Below are positions 12,217 to 23,314 of a stretch of 64,000 nt of DNA, in pieces. The notes beneath the pieces were generated by a model that saw nothing but the letters and a program-made list of their open reading frames with translations, searched no databases and had not been told where the DNA came from. Each line of letters opens with the position of its first letter. The stretch's first letter is position 1. The translations under genes and the position numbers were made by a program. Origin of the DNA: Elymus sibiricus (taxonomy: Eukaryota > Streptophyta > Magnoliopsida > Poales > Poaceae); contig CM077676.1 in assembly GCA_039707655.1 (NCBI GenBank), positions 190,398,936 through 190,462,935 on the forward strand. Direction: 5' to 3'.

Positions 12217-12673
12217 CGGAAGAGTGGAGAAAATGGTGAAGGAGGAGATGGGGGAGCGGCGGAGGGATGCGATTCTTGCCCTTCGTCTGGCCTCAGTTAA
12301 AATAGAGGGCGGACGGGAGGAGCTCGGCCGGCGTTGCATTTAATGTCGGCCCACTCGTGTGGTTGGAGTAGGTTTCTAGGCTTCCACGCGGGTTTAATGG
12401 AGGCGTTTGAATGCGGCGAGAAGGCGTGTTCAGCTAGGCGTGCAGCGGGCGGCGCCCTTGGGAGTAGTACTTTATTTTTGAGAAACGGAGGGTAAACTAG
12501 TAAACCAGGACAGTTCCCGATACGGTTTGAATGCAGACGAGGGAAAGGGTAGCGGTTCCCTAAACGTTGAACAGCCAATGATGCATCCTCCTTCAATTAG
12601 CATGCTGAGGGAAGTAATTAATGGGAGAAGCGGAAAGGAGGCAGCACGATGTGAATGCGACGCAGTTTGCACT
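12217..12673. promoter_or_regulatory. Divergent intergenic region between the disrupted gene and the 12784 gene
   Basis: No coding sequence. The two flanking genes point away from each other, so both promoters should lie here. A segment at about 12525-12570 (GGTTTGAATGCAGACGAGGG and the bases after it) resembles 17187-17245, upstream of the exonuclease fragment. Confidence 0.45.
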
Positions 12674-12683
12674 CATATAAAGG
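12674..12683 (+). promoter_or_regulatory. TATA box of the 12784 gene
   Basis: CATATAAAGG about 100 bases before the ATG at 12784, with a pyrimidine- and A-rich leader between. This is the expected position for a plant core promoter. Confidence 0.6.
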
Positions 12684-12783
12684 CGCCCCTCCACTCCAAT
12701 GCATCTACCAGATCATACGCACCTACACTAAGCGCAACAGTGCTCACTCCAATTCCCATACCAAGTGACCAGAAGCCGGACCC

Positions 12784-13353
12784 ATGGCAGCGATGCACGC
12801 GAGCGGCCTGCGGCTGTGCCAGATGATCCGAGATGCCGGCCTGCTGCACGGCACCGTGGATCATCTCGCGCCAGTGCTTTCGACCGGCTGGTTAATAGCC
12901 CGCTTCGACGCCAGCTACGACTCTCAGTTGGACAAGATGATCATCGACACCATCAACAAGTTCATCGTCATCAAGAAGCTCGCGGATGACATCGCCGTAC
13001 TCCTCCAGCCCGCGTGCCCAGGCTCCTCGTTGCCTGCAACCCTAATCGGCCTCCATGGTAAGAACCTCTTTCAAGCACTGGTGGCCCTGCGACCGCCCGC
13101 CGACACGACTAAGAATGTCCACCTCAAGGACGCGCTCGCCGCGAGGCCCCTCGCCCTGCAAGCATTCATCGACATACACATCCACGTGTATGATCAAGTC
13201 GTGCACATAGGCCTCTACAAGGCCAGTGAGGACGCTATGACGTTGGCCTTCCTCAACCGGCTGGAAGCCTTGGACGCCTTTGTTCAGAAGCACCTTGACC
13301 TCGCCACAAAAGTCACTGCTCCTCAGCCACCGATCGGTGGCCCGACGCACTGA
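12784..13353 (+). CDS. Intact single-exon host gene, 189-aa protein of unknown function
   Basis: An uninterrupted ORF with a start in good context (CCCATGGCAGCG), a TATA box about 100 bases upstream and an AATAAA about 115 bases downstream, so it looks like a complete transcription unit. The protein begins MAAMHASGLRLCQMIRDAG and is largely helical by composition. It has repeated hydrophobic/charged stretches (LDKMIIDTINKFIVIKKLADD, FLNRLEALDAFVQKHLDL) and no Cys/His cluster, signal peptide or membrane span. I do not recognise the family. Third codon positions are GC-rich, as in many grass genes, unlike the AT-rich sequence around it. It lies downstream of and divergent from the gene broken by TE-A. 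Confidence 0.7.
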   Translation: MAAMHASGLRLCQMIRDAGLLHGTVDHLAPVLSTGWLIARFDASYDSQLDKMIIDTINKFIVIKKLADDIAVLLQPACPGSSLPATLIGLHGKNLFQALVALRPPADTTKNVHLKDALAARPLALQAFIDIHIHVYDQVVHIGLYKASEDAMTLAFLNRLEALDAFVQKHLDLATKVTAPQPPIGGPTH

Positions 13354-13468
13354 GTCGAGGAGGAGGAGGTCGTTGATGGATGCATCTTTCTTCTTGCCAC
13401 CTGTAACCACCACTGCGATCGCGTCGTCATGGCCTTAATTCTAATTGTATCGCATTCTCATTCCAGTC

Positions 13469-13474
13469 AATAAA
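13469..13474 (+). terminator. Poly(A) signal of the 12784 gene
   Basis: AATAAA about 115 bases after the TGA, in a T-rich 3' region. Canonical plant near-upstream element. Confidence 0.55.
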
Positions 13475-13776
13475 GACATGTGTGATCCCTTTGCTCACAT
13501 TTGGCGTCAATTATATGCATCACTGTAACTACTAGTAGTACCTCCGTCCTGGCCCGCCGGTCAATGCGCATTGGCTAGGCATATAGTATCACTAACATGT
13601 GGGACCGCATGTGAGGAAACCGACGATGTGCCAAACTGGCTAACTCCCCCACTTACCGCACGGGAAAAGCCCCACCCTAGCATTTTCAATCGTCATTTCT
13701 ATCTATCGATCACGCCAAGGAGGAGAACCAAATGTTACAATTTATATTTCAAAATATAATAATGTTACAATTTGTA

Positions 13777-13940
13777 CTCCATCGGTTTCTTTTTAGTCTG
13801 CATATAAAGTTTGGTCAAAGTCAAGCTTTGTAAAGTTTGACTAACTTTATATTAAAAAATATCAACATTCACAATGTGAAATCAATATGATCAGATGCAC
13901 CATGAAATGTATTTTCATAGTACTATATAGTTTTAAAATG
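13777..13940. mobile_element. Stowaway-type MITE, one end only
   Basis: Starts CTCCATCGGTTTCTTTTTAG after a TA dinucleotide and continues with the GGTCAAAGTCAAG...TTTGACTAAC core typical of these MITEs. It closely resembles the complete copy at 61978-62232, but its right half and second terminal repeat are missing. Ends near 13940 by loss of similarity. Confidence 0.7.
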
Positions 13941-14664
13941 AAAAGCTTGCCACGTTCGAGTCGCACGCCCACACGGTTGGGACTCGAGAGTACTCCACGG
14001 TCGGTCCGGCACGCCGCATAGCTAGGGAAGGCATATTGCCTGGCATTTTCACTGTCATGTGGGACCGCAGTTGAGCAAACCGACTATCGGCAAACCCCCA
14101 CCCCTCCTACCGCGCGTCGGCTGAGTTTGAATTGGAAGAAAGAAACAAGGAGGGGAAGAGCGTTGTAGCACGACGCCAAGAAATTTGGTGTCAGATGGGA
14201 GTCGTGTCGATAGAGTAGGAGCACTCCGTACTAGTTTGTACTAGTACAACTGTACAAGTACTACTGTACAAAGTTATACTTGTACTAGAGTACTAGTACT
14301 CCGGTACGTGCACGGCACAGCTTCGTAGGAACAAAAAAATTGGGGCAAGATATTGTTTCGGGTGATTTCTCTCTTTTTCTCAGTCAATGTACTATTACAA
14401 ATAATATGATGTGGGGGGCACCCATGAAGCCACGTGGCACATCTGGAGGTCTTGTTGCGAGCTTCTTGTGTGGATCGATCACACTGTCGCGCTACTGGTT
14501 CGAGAAGAATGTGTCTGGGTACAATTAGGTTATAGTAGATCCGAATCCCAGCCACCTGAACCATTGGATCAACATCAATCAATGGTTTATATCGTATACT
14601 TGCAAATGCCCGCATTGACTACATAAAAATAATGAATATATAATATATAATACATAATACCACA
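13941..14664. other. Intergenic, no gene seen
   Basis: Holds a segment (about 14056-14120, CATGTGGGACCGCAGTTGAG and beyond) that is a diverged direct copy of 13596-13660. A palindrome-rich stretch follows at 14228-14302, built from GTACTAG/CTAGTAC words, which could fold into hairpins. Short ORFs look accidental. Confidence 0.4.
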
Positions 14665-14894
14665 TATTAGGTTTCTCTAAAGTCAAACTTTGTATACTTT
14701 CAGCAAGTTTGTAGAAAAATATATTAACATATACACAACCAAATATATATCATTTGATTCATCGTTGCATATATTTTCACATCATGTAGATTTGTTACTG
14801 TAAATGTTCACATTGTTTTCTACAAACTTGGTCAAGGTTTATAAAGTTTGACTACAGTCAAAGCTATATGCGGAGTAAATAAAAACGGAAGGAG
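14665..14894. mobile_element. Stowaway-type MITE, 5' end worn
   Basis: Ends ACGGAAGGAG followed by TA (14895-14896). The arms AAAGTCAAACTTTGTATA near 14678 and TATAAAGTTTGACTACAGTC near 14840 are inverted copies, as in the other MITEs here. The 5' CTCCCTCC end is not recognisable, so the left boundary is approximate. Confidence 0.6.
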
Positions 14895-15414
14895 TAGTAT
14901 AGATATAGATATAGAAATAAAAAAATCTAGTACTATAGTTTATAGATATAGATATATAGCTACCTTTTTTCTATATTAAAACTCGCGTTTTCATTTAGAC
15001 ATTGTTTAGCTTCGCTACAATTTGCATCTGCAAGATGTGTATGACTAATGCCTTGTTCAGATCGTCTATTAGGAACCCCCCCATTATCCTTGATTAATTC
15101 ATATTAGAAATTTAGATTGCATTATCTTAGTTCTTGTTGGTTCTTCGGTTGCTTGCTGGAACTCGATCTCGTTATTCAGGTTGATCGTGCATACGGCAAT
15201 ATTAGTGACCTTGGGAGATTGGTTTAATTAGCGATTGTAGATTCGTATCATCGCGTACGATGTAGTTGGATTGTCAACGTCAAAATCCACCAAATCAATA
15301 GTTATGCCCACTCTCATCGAATGATTGGGCCGCCATCACATGGCTACCAGCTAGACAATTCCTTCTGTGAAACATACACATGAACACCCATCTCAGTATC
15401 TAGGTCCACGCCTC
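14895..15414. other. Intergenic, no gene seen
   Basis: AT-rich, with short ATAGATATAGATATAG runs at 14900-14960. No coding sequence or recognisable element. Confidence 0.4.
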
Positions 15415-15421
15415 CCTCCCT

Positions 15422-15460
<39 letters not shown>

Positions 15461-15465
15461 TCTCG
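15415..15465. repeat. TCCC/TC microsatellite
   Basis: CCCTCCCTCCC followed by a TC dinucleotide run to about 15460. It opens a block of pyrimidine-rich, CACACA-rich DNA that extends to 16330. Confidence 0.85.
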
Positions 15466-15829
15466 GAACACACACCTCTCCACACGATCCATGTCTATTG
15501 GACTCTCTCCCATCCCATCAAAAAAATAGGCACACCGCCATTCTCTCCTTCTCTCGGCCCCTATCTATGTAGTTAGGTCTCCGTGTGACACACAAGCAAT
15601 GCTCTCTATCTCTACTCTCTTTCTCTCCCACACATAACCTTACCCCCCCGGTGAGCTATGTTGACGACCTCTATCTAGCTCTCACACACGAAAACAGGCG
15701 ATGTCTGTGTGTCCTTCATCGCACACACACACTATCGCTCGCCCAATATCCCCGCCCCTATAACCTTGTAGATCCCCTCTATGTTTATATCGTGTCACAG
15801 GTTGACGTTACACGCACCCCCCCTCACTC

Positions 15830-16255
15830 TCTCTTTCTCTCACGCACACGCACACACCCTCTTCCTCCCTTTCGGACACCCTTCTCTCTCCGACACACAC
15901 ATAGTCTTTCAAACACGCATATGCCCCCCTCTCTCTCTGTCGCTCATGCACACGCACACATGCACCCACTTCCTCCCTTTCGGACACTCCTCTCTCTGTG
16001 ACACACACATAGTCTTTCGAACACGCATATGCCCCCCTCTCTCTCTTTCTCTCATGCACACGCACACACCCTCTTCCCCCCTCTGGGACACTCCTCTCTC
16101 TCCAGCAAACACACACACACACCAGTCTTTTGAACACGCATATGCCCCCCTCTTTCTCTCACGCACACACACACACCCTCTTCCCCCCTTTCAGACACTC
16201 CTCTCTCTCCGACACACACACGATCTTTCGAACACGCATATGCCCCTCTCTCTTT
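15830..16255. repeat. TC/CA-rich minisatellite, four units of about 100-113 bp
   Basis: Each unit has the order CTCTCTTTCTCTC, CACGCACACGCACACACCCT, TTTCGGACACTC, CTCTCTCCGACACACACA, CTTTCGAACACGCATATGCC. The ...CACGCATATGCCCC junctions fall near 15930, 16035, 16148 and 16245. Open frames across it (for example 15781-16257) arise from the repeat and are not genes. Confidence 0.8.
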
Positions 16256-16642
16256 AGGTTTTGCTGCCACCCCCCCGGTCTTTGTGACACAAATATTCTC
16301 TCTATATCTAGCTATCTCTAGCAATAATACATGGATACTCTAAATTGGAATCAAGCAAAGGACCACACTTCTCTTGATTCTCTCTTGGAAAACTGAGCTC
16401 CAATTACAAAAAGCGAATCCACTCTCAAACATAATATATGAATATAGGGTGAAATCTTCCACACAAATGTTTGTTGCGTGCATGCATGTCAATGATATGG
16501 ATGTAGTACTACTCGTACATCCACGCTGTCCCAACTCACACAAATTACATCAAAACCCTTCTCAAAATATCGTGTACATGTGATGTTTATTGTACTACTC
16601 CTACTAGCCAGCCCCCGACACGTTCCAACATATTGTGTTACT

Positions 16643-17035
16643 TTAGATTATATTTTTCTCGGTCAGACGATGTGTAAGTGTAACCACGAAAAGGTCAACC
16701 CCCACCCCCATTGGTACTGTAACTCCAAGCTCCCGAGACAAGAAATCGTAGAGCTCACCTAGTATGGAGGGCGCGTGCATGATGTGATACACCAAAACAT
16801 CATCTCCGAGGCACAGCTGAAGGACAGTGGCGCGTTGAATCTCCCCAGTGACACACATGTACTCTACGTCGAGACCAACGATCTTCATCTCCACATTTTC
16901 GAGGGAGTTGGATACATTGTTGATCCACTCCCGAACAACCCTTGCATGGTCGGTGACGGTGGCGGCTATCCTCAATGAGCCTTCGCTGATCACATGTTTG
17001 ACGCTAAAAACCCGCATATGGATCTCTTTCTCCAT
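16643..17035 (-). pseudogene. Werner-like 3'-5' exonuclease domain fragment
   Basis: Minus-strand ORF starting MEKEIHMRVFSVKHV. Residues about 50-95 (IVGLDVEYM, RATVLQLCLGDDVLVYHI, HAPSILGELYDFL) match the first part of the DEDD 3'-5' exonuclease fold found in plant Werner-like proteins, with the motif I acids in GLDVEY. After FLSREL the similarity fades and the later catalytic motifs are absent before the stop. A GTGAGC at the HAPSIL/GEL boundary could be a splice donor, so part of the gene might be spliced. No downstream exon was found between 16643 and 12784. A TTTAAATA at about 17138-17145 could be the TATA box. Probably a fragment. Confidence 0.6.
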
Positions 17036-17040
17036 TTGGA

Positions 17041-18218
17041 ACCGCCAGACCGGAGGGCTATGGTTTGGAGTATTAGGATTAGGTGGCTAAACAGAGTGGA
17101 AGAAGATGGTGGTTAAACAGAGTGGAATAAGATGATTATTTAAAGGGGTTTTGGAGGTATGTGAAGAGGTTAAAACAGTGTGAATCCAGTGGGGTTTGAA
17201 TGCAAATGAAGGAAAGGTGAAGAAGCCGAGGAAAATCGGTTCCCGATGGAGAATTAATGGAGAAGTGACATGCAAGCAGTTGATTAGACGGCTAGGTAGA
17301 CCGGCCTGCAAAACGAAAAGCCTATGCGAGTAGGTGCCAGTTCGGATGGATATTGGCGCCTGCCTGCGACACACAACTTCTGCGTTCGAATACCCGTAGA
17401 GCTAACCATTTTGTTTCAGTGTTTTTCTTCCCATACTGTTGTTCTACTCCACGTACACGTATCGGTTTGGCATTTCCCGTTACACTTTGCTCTATTTCTC
17501 GAGACATTTTTTTGGGGGGACAATAGACAGTTCATGTGCGTTATCAGAGAACATGGCACAAAGTTCGAGATCCCAAGCCTTCTTCTAGTGGTTTCTCGAC
17601 GATTCTGCGTGTGTGCTACGTATGTGTGTAACCTTTTCTGGTTAAGGAATATGCGGTGATACTCAAAAAAGAAAAGAAAAAAGGTCTTCTTCGCGCTTCC
17701 GCATGCACGAGAATTTTGGTCTGCTCGCAATATGGATGCTACCTGGAGGATGAAGTGAACCCAGGGGCATGCTAGCACAACCTCTTTCCTACTACTCCTA
17801 TGTTTCTAGTACTAGTAGTAATACAGGTGTAGTACTTGTTGGTCAAAATATTATTCATCTGGTCCTCACAGTGAAGTGACAAGACCCTGTGCCTGAGGTG
17901 ACCCTAGTCCAGGCAGCATGTTCGGGTTACCAAAGTCAGCCTCACCCTATGCAGTCACTGTCACCGCCGCTGTATAGCATGCATGCCTCGCCTCGTCTCC
18001 CTTTCCCCTAGCACCACTCCATGTCCATCTCGCCGGAGATCCTGAGGTCACTCTCACAGTGCCCCCGCGTACCCTCTCGCCTTGCTCGCCTCCCCCAATA
18101 CCACTATTCTACTCGCTAGCCGCTCCAGCACCGGGAGCCTTCTCCCCCGTAAATCAAGCCTAAAAAACCCCACCTTCCAAACTCCACCATTGCCGAACCC
18201 GAACCGCGCAGCATCCGT
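17041..18218. other. Intergenic region, including the upstream region of the F-box gene
   Basis: No coding sequence I would defend. Contains a short direct repeat (AAACAGAGTGGAA, 17090 and 17116) and the segment near 17187-17245 shared with 12525-12570. No clear TATA box precedes the F-box ATG; a CTGTATAGC is at about 17970. Confidence 0.4.
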
Positions 18219-20346
18219 ATGAGCCGCGGCTGGAGCGATCTCCCCATGGACATCCTCCACCTCTGTTGTTTGCATATGGATATGTCCAGCGCCGTGTGGC
18301 TGGCTGCATGCTCGAGGGACCTGCACGCGGCCATCGTCGAAGCGAGGCCTGAGATTTTCAAGACACCCTGCTTGCTGCTATCTGGTGTTGTGGGATGGCG
18401 TGCTCACCACTGTGCTCACCATGATACGGTGGCGCAGATCATGCCCCTCGACTTTGATCCGACCACCATCACTCGAAACTTCTTGTTAGGTATGTACTGG
18501 GTCGGCATGAACTCCCACTGGATGGTTGCCGTCGAAGAATACCGGAAGAAGTGGGTGCTCGTGAACGTCCACACCTCCCATGAGATTATCCTTCCTCCCT
18601 TGGATCATATAGGGATTTACCGTCGTGGCCCACTTCCTGTAGATTACCAAGTCAGCTGGACGGACCTTGTTTTGCTGAAGGTTGTAATCTGCCAAGTGCC
18701 CACGGCATATGGGAATTACACAAACTTCAAGCTAATTGCCTTGTTCGACCGCGGAGTCGCCTATCTTTGCGGCGGTGCTGACTGTAGGTGGACACTACTC
18801 CCCTCGAAGATCTGCATCGATGGTGATCCACAGTTCTGTGATGCTATTGAACACAATGGCATCATCTACGCGATCGACAATGCAGATGGCACCACATGTT
18901 GCTGGGACGCCGCGTGTAAGTTGTTTTCGTCTGATTTTAATGATAACGCCATTACATTGTTTGAACTTTTCTGATGATTGGCATATCCCTGTTACAGCAG
19001 AATTTGAGTAGAACTATGGCAATGTATTAGAGACGCTGTAAATCAGGAAATAAAATAGGGAGATTTGGAGGTCCAAATGGTAATCTCTATATTTGGAAGT
19101 AGTTAAATCATGTGATTGTGACCATGTCTATACAGCCAATTTGTACCCTTCAATAATCAAACGGCTAGGAAGATATGGATATTCTCCTAACTTTATAGTA
19201 ATCTCTATACTACTAAATATGAGTGTGTATCAATAACCATGTTAGTTTCCTCATTTTCATGATGTAGAAACATGCATAACACTGTTGGTTTCATCTAACC
19301 ATACATTAGTAGGGAAGTAAAAGTGCATATGGAAAACTCTATACTTGGAAGTAGTGAAATCCTGTCATGCTTACCATGTCTACATGCCTATATTCGCCCT
19401 TCAGCAATCAATGGCTAGAATATTATCCTCACAAAAAATTTGCACACAGAACATGAGGAGAGATGCTACATACACGGGCTGCTTTTTACAGAATCAACGG
19501 AGAGGCTGAGCTGGGATTTTCTTATTGGGTAGAAATCAGGTGAAGGGCCCACCCCAACTGAAAATCAGGGGAGGATGAGATTAGTTATAAAGCAGGTCCC
19601 ATAAAACCTCCATAGTTGGCCCGTGCATCTAGAATTATCGAAACATGAGTATATAACAATGCATGATGTGTTAGTTTCCTCTGAAGAATTTATTTGTGAG
19701 AACAGAACATGACTACATAACATGCATGGCTATATTAGTTTCCTCTGAAGAATCGACTGTGAGATAACATGAGTATAACCATAACCATGCATGGTACTAC
19801 TATATTTTTGACCCCAGTATACATTTCCCTCTATTTTCCTCTCAGTTCCAACAGGGACAGATCAATGCTGTTTCTTACATTATCCTGCTCATACTCTGAA
19901 CATTGTTGATCTTACATTAACAATGTCTGTCCTTTTTGTCTCCTTTTTGATATGTTGTAGTGTTCATACGGCTCCTGCCCTTTGTAATCACACCACCTTT
20001 GCCGAAAATAGGGAAGCACAACTGGTTCCTCGCTCGATCAGACGACGGCGAAAGACTGATGATCATTCGCACGCATCAGTCGGCAAGTTTATATTGCAAA
20101 AACCCCACTGTGTACAAGCAGCATGAAATACGTGAGTATCCAGAGAATGTATGTTACGTCTATGAGCAGGATACCAGCTTGTTGGGGCCTTCAGGATTTT
20201 TGAGTTGGAGGCGGGTAAACAACCTTGGTTCACACTCTCTGTTTCTCGGACTCAATTATCTGATTAACCAGGAGATCACCTTCAAGGATCCTGATGGCAG
20301 AGAGGCTCTGTTTGTTAGGGAAAACTATGTGTACACGGTGAACTGA
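18219..20346 (+). CDS. F-box/DUF295-type protein, two exons, intact (360 aa)
   Basis: Exon 1 18219-18915 and exon 2 19961-20346 join in phase. The donor is GTAAGTT at 18916, the acceptor is TTGTAG ending at 19960, and the split codon is T|TG. The N-terminus MSRGWSDLPMDILHLCCLHM is a degenerate F-box, the part that would bind SKP1 in an SCF ubiquitin ligase. The rest is DUF295-like: CDAIEHNGIIYAIDN near residue 205, then GKHNWFLARSDDGERLMI and HSLFLGLNYLIN. DUF295 F-box genes form large, fast-evolving families in grasses, and their substrates are mostly unknown. No stop or frameshift interrupts the spliced frame. The 1045-bp intron is AT-rich and carries a diverged internal duplication (about 19050-19170 and 19335-19430). 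Confidence 0.8.
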
Positions 20347-21292
20347 TCTATGTGATCAGCTGCCCCTGATTGTCAACGATATAGCATGCAGCCAAAAGAA
20401 GGTGAAAATGCGAAAGGCATCTGGATTAACTTTGATCCTTGGATGTCTCAACTCCGAAAGCCAGTGATGTGGTACAAGCCTTGAGGTTGGTAGGTAATGG
20501 GGCAGTTGCGTCGAAAGGGTGGAGTCCTGGTGTCTACGAATCACTGGTGGCTGAAGGGGAGCTGCAAATTATTATGGCGCTGGATCATCCCTCTTCGAAT
20601 GACTTGCTGTATTAGCTGCTTGTTCTGGATGGGTGATGTTCTCTTTTGTTATGCAGACCTCTTGTAATTTTGTCATCCTTGTCTATGTCACTCTTACTAT
20701 GTACTAGTTCACTCTGTTTAGAACTTTGTGATTTGTGTGTGGATCACGAGAGTCTGAGTGCTTCAGATGGGTGCGTTTTGGTGGTTTAGCAAGACTTGTG
20801 AACTTTCATGTCTTGCTGTTTATGTCAGTAGTAGATGCTAGTCAGTGTTTGCATGTTGTATATGTCGTTGTTTCGAACTGTTTTTTGTTTCAAACTGCTG
20901 ATGTGCTAAATGGGGGCATCACCATTCTCCAGTGTTCACTATATATATCCTTTTTCAAGTTATAATTTGAGCTCAGTGACTTTTCGGTGTTGTACACTTG
21001 TTTGGGCCATGTGAGGTGTCGTTGAATGTGGGCCGAGTAGTAACGCAATGCCAAACATGCCAATTATGAACTTTGATGGAGGGCGCTCAAAAAAAAGAAA
21101 TATTAGTCCGACATGTGGGCGCCACCGGTGTTTTCGTGCGGTTGTGCAGCAAGAGCGTACTGGCGCGCGTTCGAAATTCATGCTACTTTTTCATCCCGAA
21201 TCCCCCGCCCCTCCCCCACCTCTGGAATCTCGATTCCTACCCCAGTTCCCCCAAATCCGCTTCCTCTACTCCCTGTACTCAAGCGCACTATC
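20347..21292. other. 3' region of the F-box gene and upstream region of the next gene
   Basis: No further coding sequence. The stretch 20946-21050 is one copy of a direct repeat whose partner is at 22700-22805. Confidence 0.4.
20946..21050. repeat. Direct repeat flanking the DUF4283-like gene, left copy
   Basis: Shares TTATAATTTGAG.TCAGTGA, CTTGTTTGGGCCAT and GTTGAATGTGGG with 22700-22805, in the same order and orientation. The pair brackets about 1.7 kb that holds the gene at 21293-22161. Confidence 0.6.
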
Positions 21293-22161
21293 ATGTCGCC
21301 GGTCAACGCGGATCTCCCAGCTGGAGATCTTGAGGTCCGTCCTGCCTTCGGGCGCTGCATGCTGTCACTCAACAGTGGCATGGCGGCACTTGACGACCAG
21401 TTTACCGGCAAAGTGCTGATGGTAACCATCAACGGCGACCGGCCTCCCGTCTCGCCGGACGACCTAGTCAAAGCTCTTGGCATTGCGCACGGCATCCAAA
21501 TAAGTGACTTTCTCATCAACGTCTATCCTCCACTGGCTGATTTTTTTGTCAAGTTCCGGACAACTTTCGACTGCAGTCGTGTGTTCGAATCTTCCCGGCA
21601 TTTGTTCTGCGATGGCGCGCTGGTGAGCTTCGATCGGTGGCACCCAGGATGGGGCTCAGTGCCCTCTAAGCTTGAGTTTTTAACAAAGCTTACCTTCCAC
21701 GGCATGCCTCAACGGGCTTGGAACAGCGAGTCCATGAATGAGCTTATCAACGACCTAGGGGTGAGCTCTTAAGTATGTTTGTTCCTCCAGACAGCTGGAC
21801 TCTGACGGTTATGGCATGGATGAAGAAGCCGTCCACCATACCGAAGGTGATTGGTGTTGAGATATCGGTGCAGGAACCGGGGTTGTACTATTCATCGCCA
21901 CCATGGCCGCCGCGGACCACGTTACGTATGTACCTGTATCGAGTCTTCATGCATGTCGAAGAAGTGGTCAATCCTTCAATCGAAGTCCTGCCTCCGCTAC
22001 TGGTGGCGGGGTCCATCGACGACGTTCATTACAGGAGTCAACGCCAGACTTTCCCCATGTTGCTCAGAACGATGGATGGCACAGGGCCTACTCCATCGCG
22101 CGGCGGAGGCCACTGCTTCTTTGGGAGAAGAGGCCGGGCTGGCTGCCTGGATGTGCTCTAA
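21293..22161 (+). pseudogene. DUF4283-like protein gene with a frameshift
   Basis: ATG at 21293 opens MSPVNADLPAGDLEVRP, followed by about 150 residues resembling the DUF4283 domain of grass proteins (VLMVTINGDRPPVSPDD, HLFCDGALVSFDRWHPGWG, PSKLEFLTKLTFHGMPQRAW, NELINDLG). The frame closes at 21770 just after NDLG. The expected continuation (MFVPPDSWTLTVMAWMKKPS, then YRVFMHVEEVVNP) is in the next frame from 21775, so one base has been lost near 21757. More drift follows after about 22070. Many DUF4283 proteins come from retrotransposons or domesticated gag-like genes. Family assignment rests on remembered motifs. Confidence 0.5.
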
Positions 22162-22604
22162 TTTGAGGTAACAACTGAATCTTCTCGATAGAGTACTACT
22201 TATATCCGAGCTATAGGTGTCAAGCTCTGATGTGCCAATACATTTGATTATGACATGTTCTATTTTTGTACCTGATTTTTTTTCCGGAATGGGTGTACGT
22301 CAACTTAATGTGCTAGCAGAACTTATTGTGTTTGTCTGTCTGTTTTCTTTGCACTGCATTCAAGATATTTCTGCATCATTGATCAAGACGATGAACAGTG
22401 ATGTATGAGTTTGTTGGTTTCAAGATAGCCCTACCCGTAGCGATCCACTGCTTCCACACCTATTGTGCCGCCCACGTGAAATTTTTGTATGCAAGCTCAA
22501 CGTGCTATGATGTTGTACATCATTGTGTCAACTATATAAGTTTGTACCGAGCATCAGCAATGCATATGGCTTAAAAATGTATGCACGAGCATCGACCGAT
22601 CGGT

Positions 22605-22623
22605 TTCTCTCTCTCTCTCTCTC
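22605..22623. repeat. CT microsatellite
   Basis: An uninterrupted CT run of about 19 bases. Confidence 0.8.
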
Positions 22624-22699
22624 CCGCTAACTAGTGGGACCCGCTGCATTATTTCTTCGCTCGTGACAGCTTTTAATTAGGTTTCACTGTACTCTACCT

Positions 22700-22805
22700 T
22701 TTTTCTTAACTTATAATTTGAGTTCAGTGATTTAACAAAAATGTACAAAAGACTTGTTTGGGCCATTTCAGGCGTTGTTGAATGTGGGAGTACCTACGCA
22801 AAGTT
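22700..22805. repeat. Direct repeat flanking the DUF4283-like gene, right copy
   Basis: Partner of 20946-21050, in the same orientation, with scattered substitutions and a small insertion. Confidence 0.6.
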
Positions 22806-22829
22806 GTACTGTACTACACAGGCCTTGTT

Positions 22830-23240
22830 CGTTGAACATCATCAATGCAACTGGGCCGAAAGACACGTGCCAGCCCACGTTTTCTTTTGACCTAAAATAA
22901 GCGCAGCCCAGCCTATGTTTTTTTTATAAAAAAATGCACAACTCAGTTTTATTTTTATACAACTATTTTTTTAATAATCGGGTCTATTTCTACTAAAAAC
23001 AAATGGGTTGTAAACTAACAGCTATAATAAATGGGCTGCATGTACGCATTTTTTTACCCAACCCAGTAAATAGGTGTATTCGAACAAATAATCAAATGGG
23101 CTATAAATTCTCAGAAATAGTAAATAGGTAATTTTTTCACCCAGACCAGGAAATAGGTGTATTGGAAAACAAAATCAAATGGGCTGTAAAAACTAAATAA
23201 ATGGGCTGCATGTCCGCCAAAGCCTTCGAAGCTTACTTTG
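22830..23240. repeat. AT-rich array of AAATGGGCTG-type words
   Basis: AATAAATGGGCTGCATGT, CAAATGGGCTATAAA and CAAATGGGCTGTAAA recur at intervals of roughly 60-130 bases, with CAGTAAATAGGTGTATT and CAGGAAATAGGTGTATT between them. No coding sequence. Possibly the subterminal region of a DNA transposon. Confidence 0.5.
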
Positions 23241-23314
23241 CTGGCCCACGCCGAGGAGTTCTCACAAAAAAGAATGTTGGCCCACGAGGACGAAGCCTGC
23301 GCAAGGTGTGCCCA

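Noticed and set aside
15781..16257. Open frame of 158 codons (and several minus-strand ones) across the TC/CA minisatellite
   Set aside because: The frame is produced by the repeat unit and lacks stops only because of its composition. There is no start context or domain.
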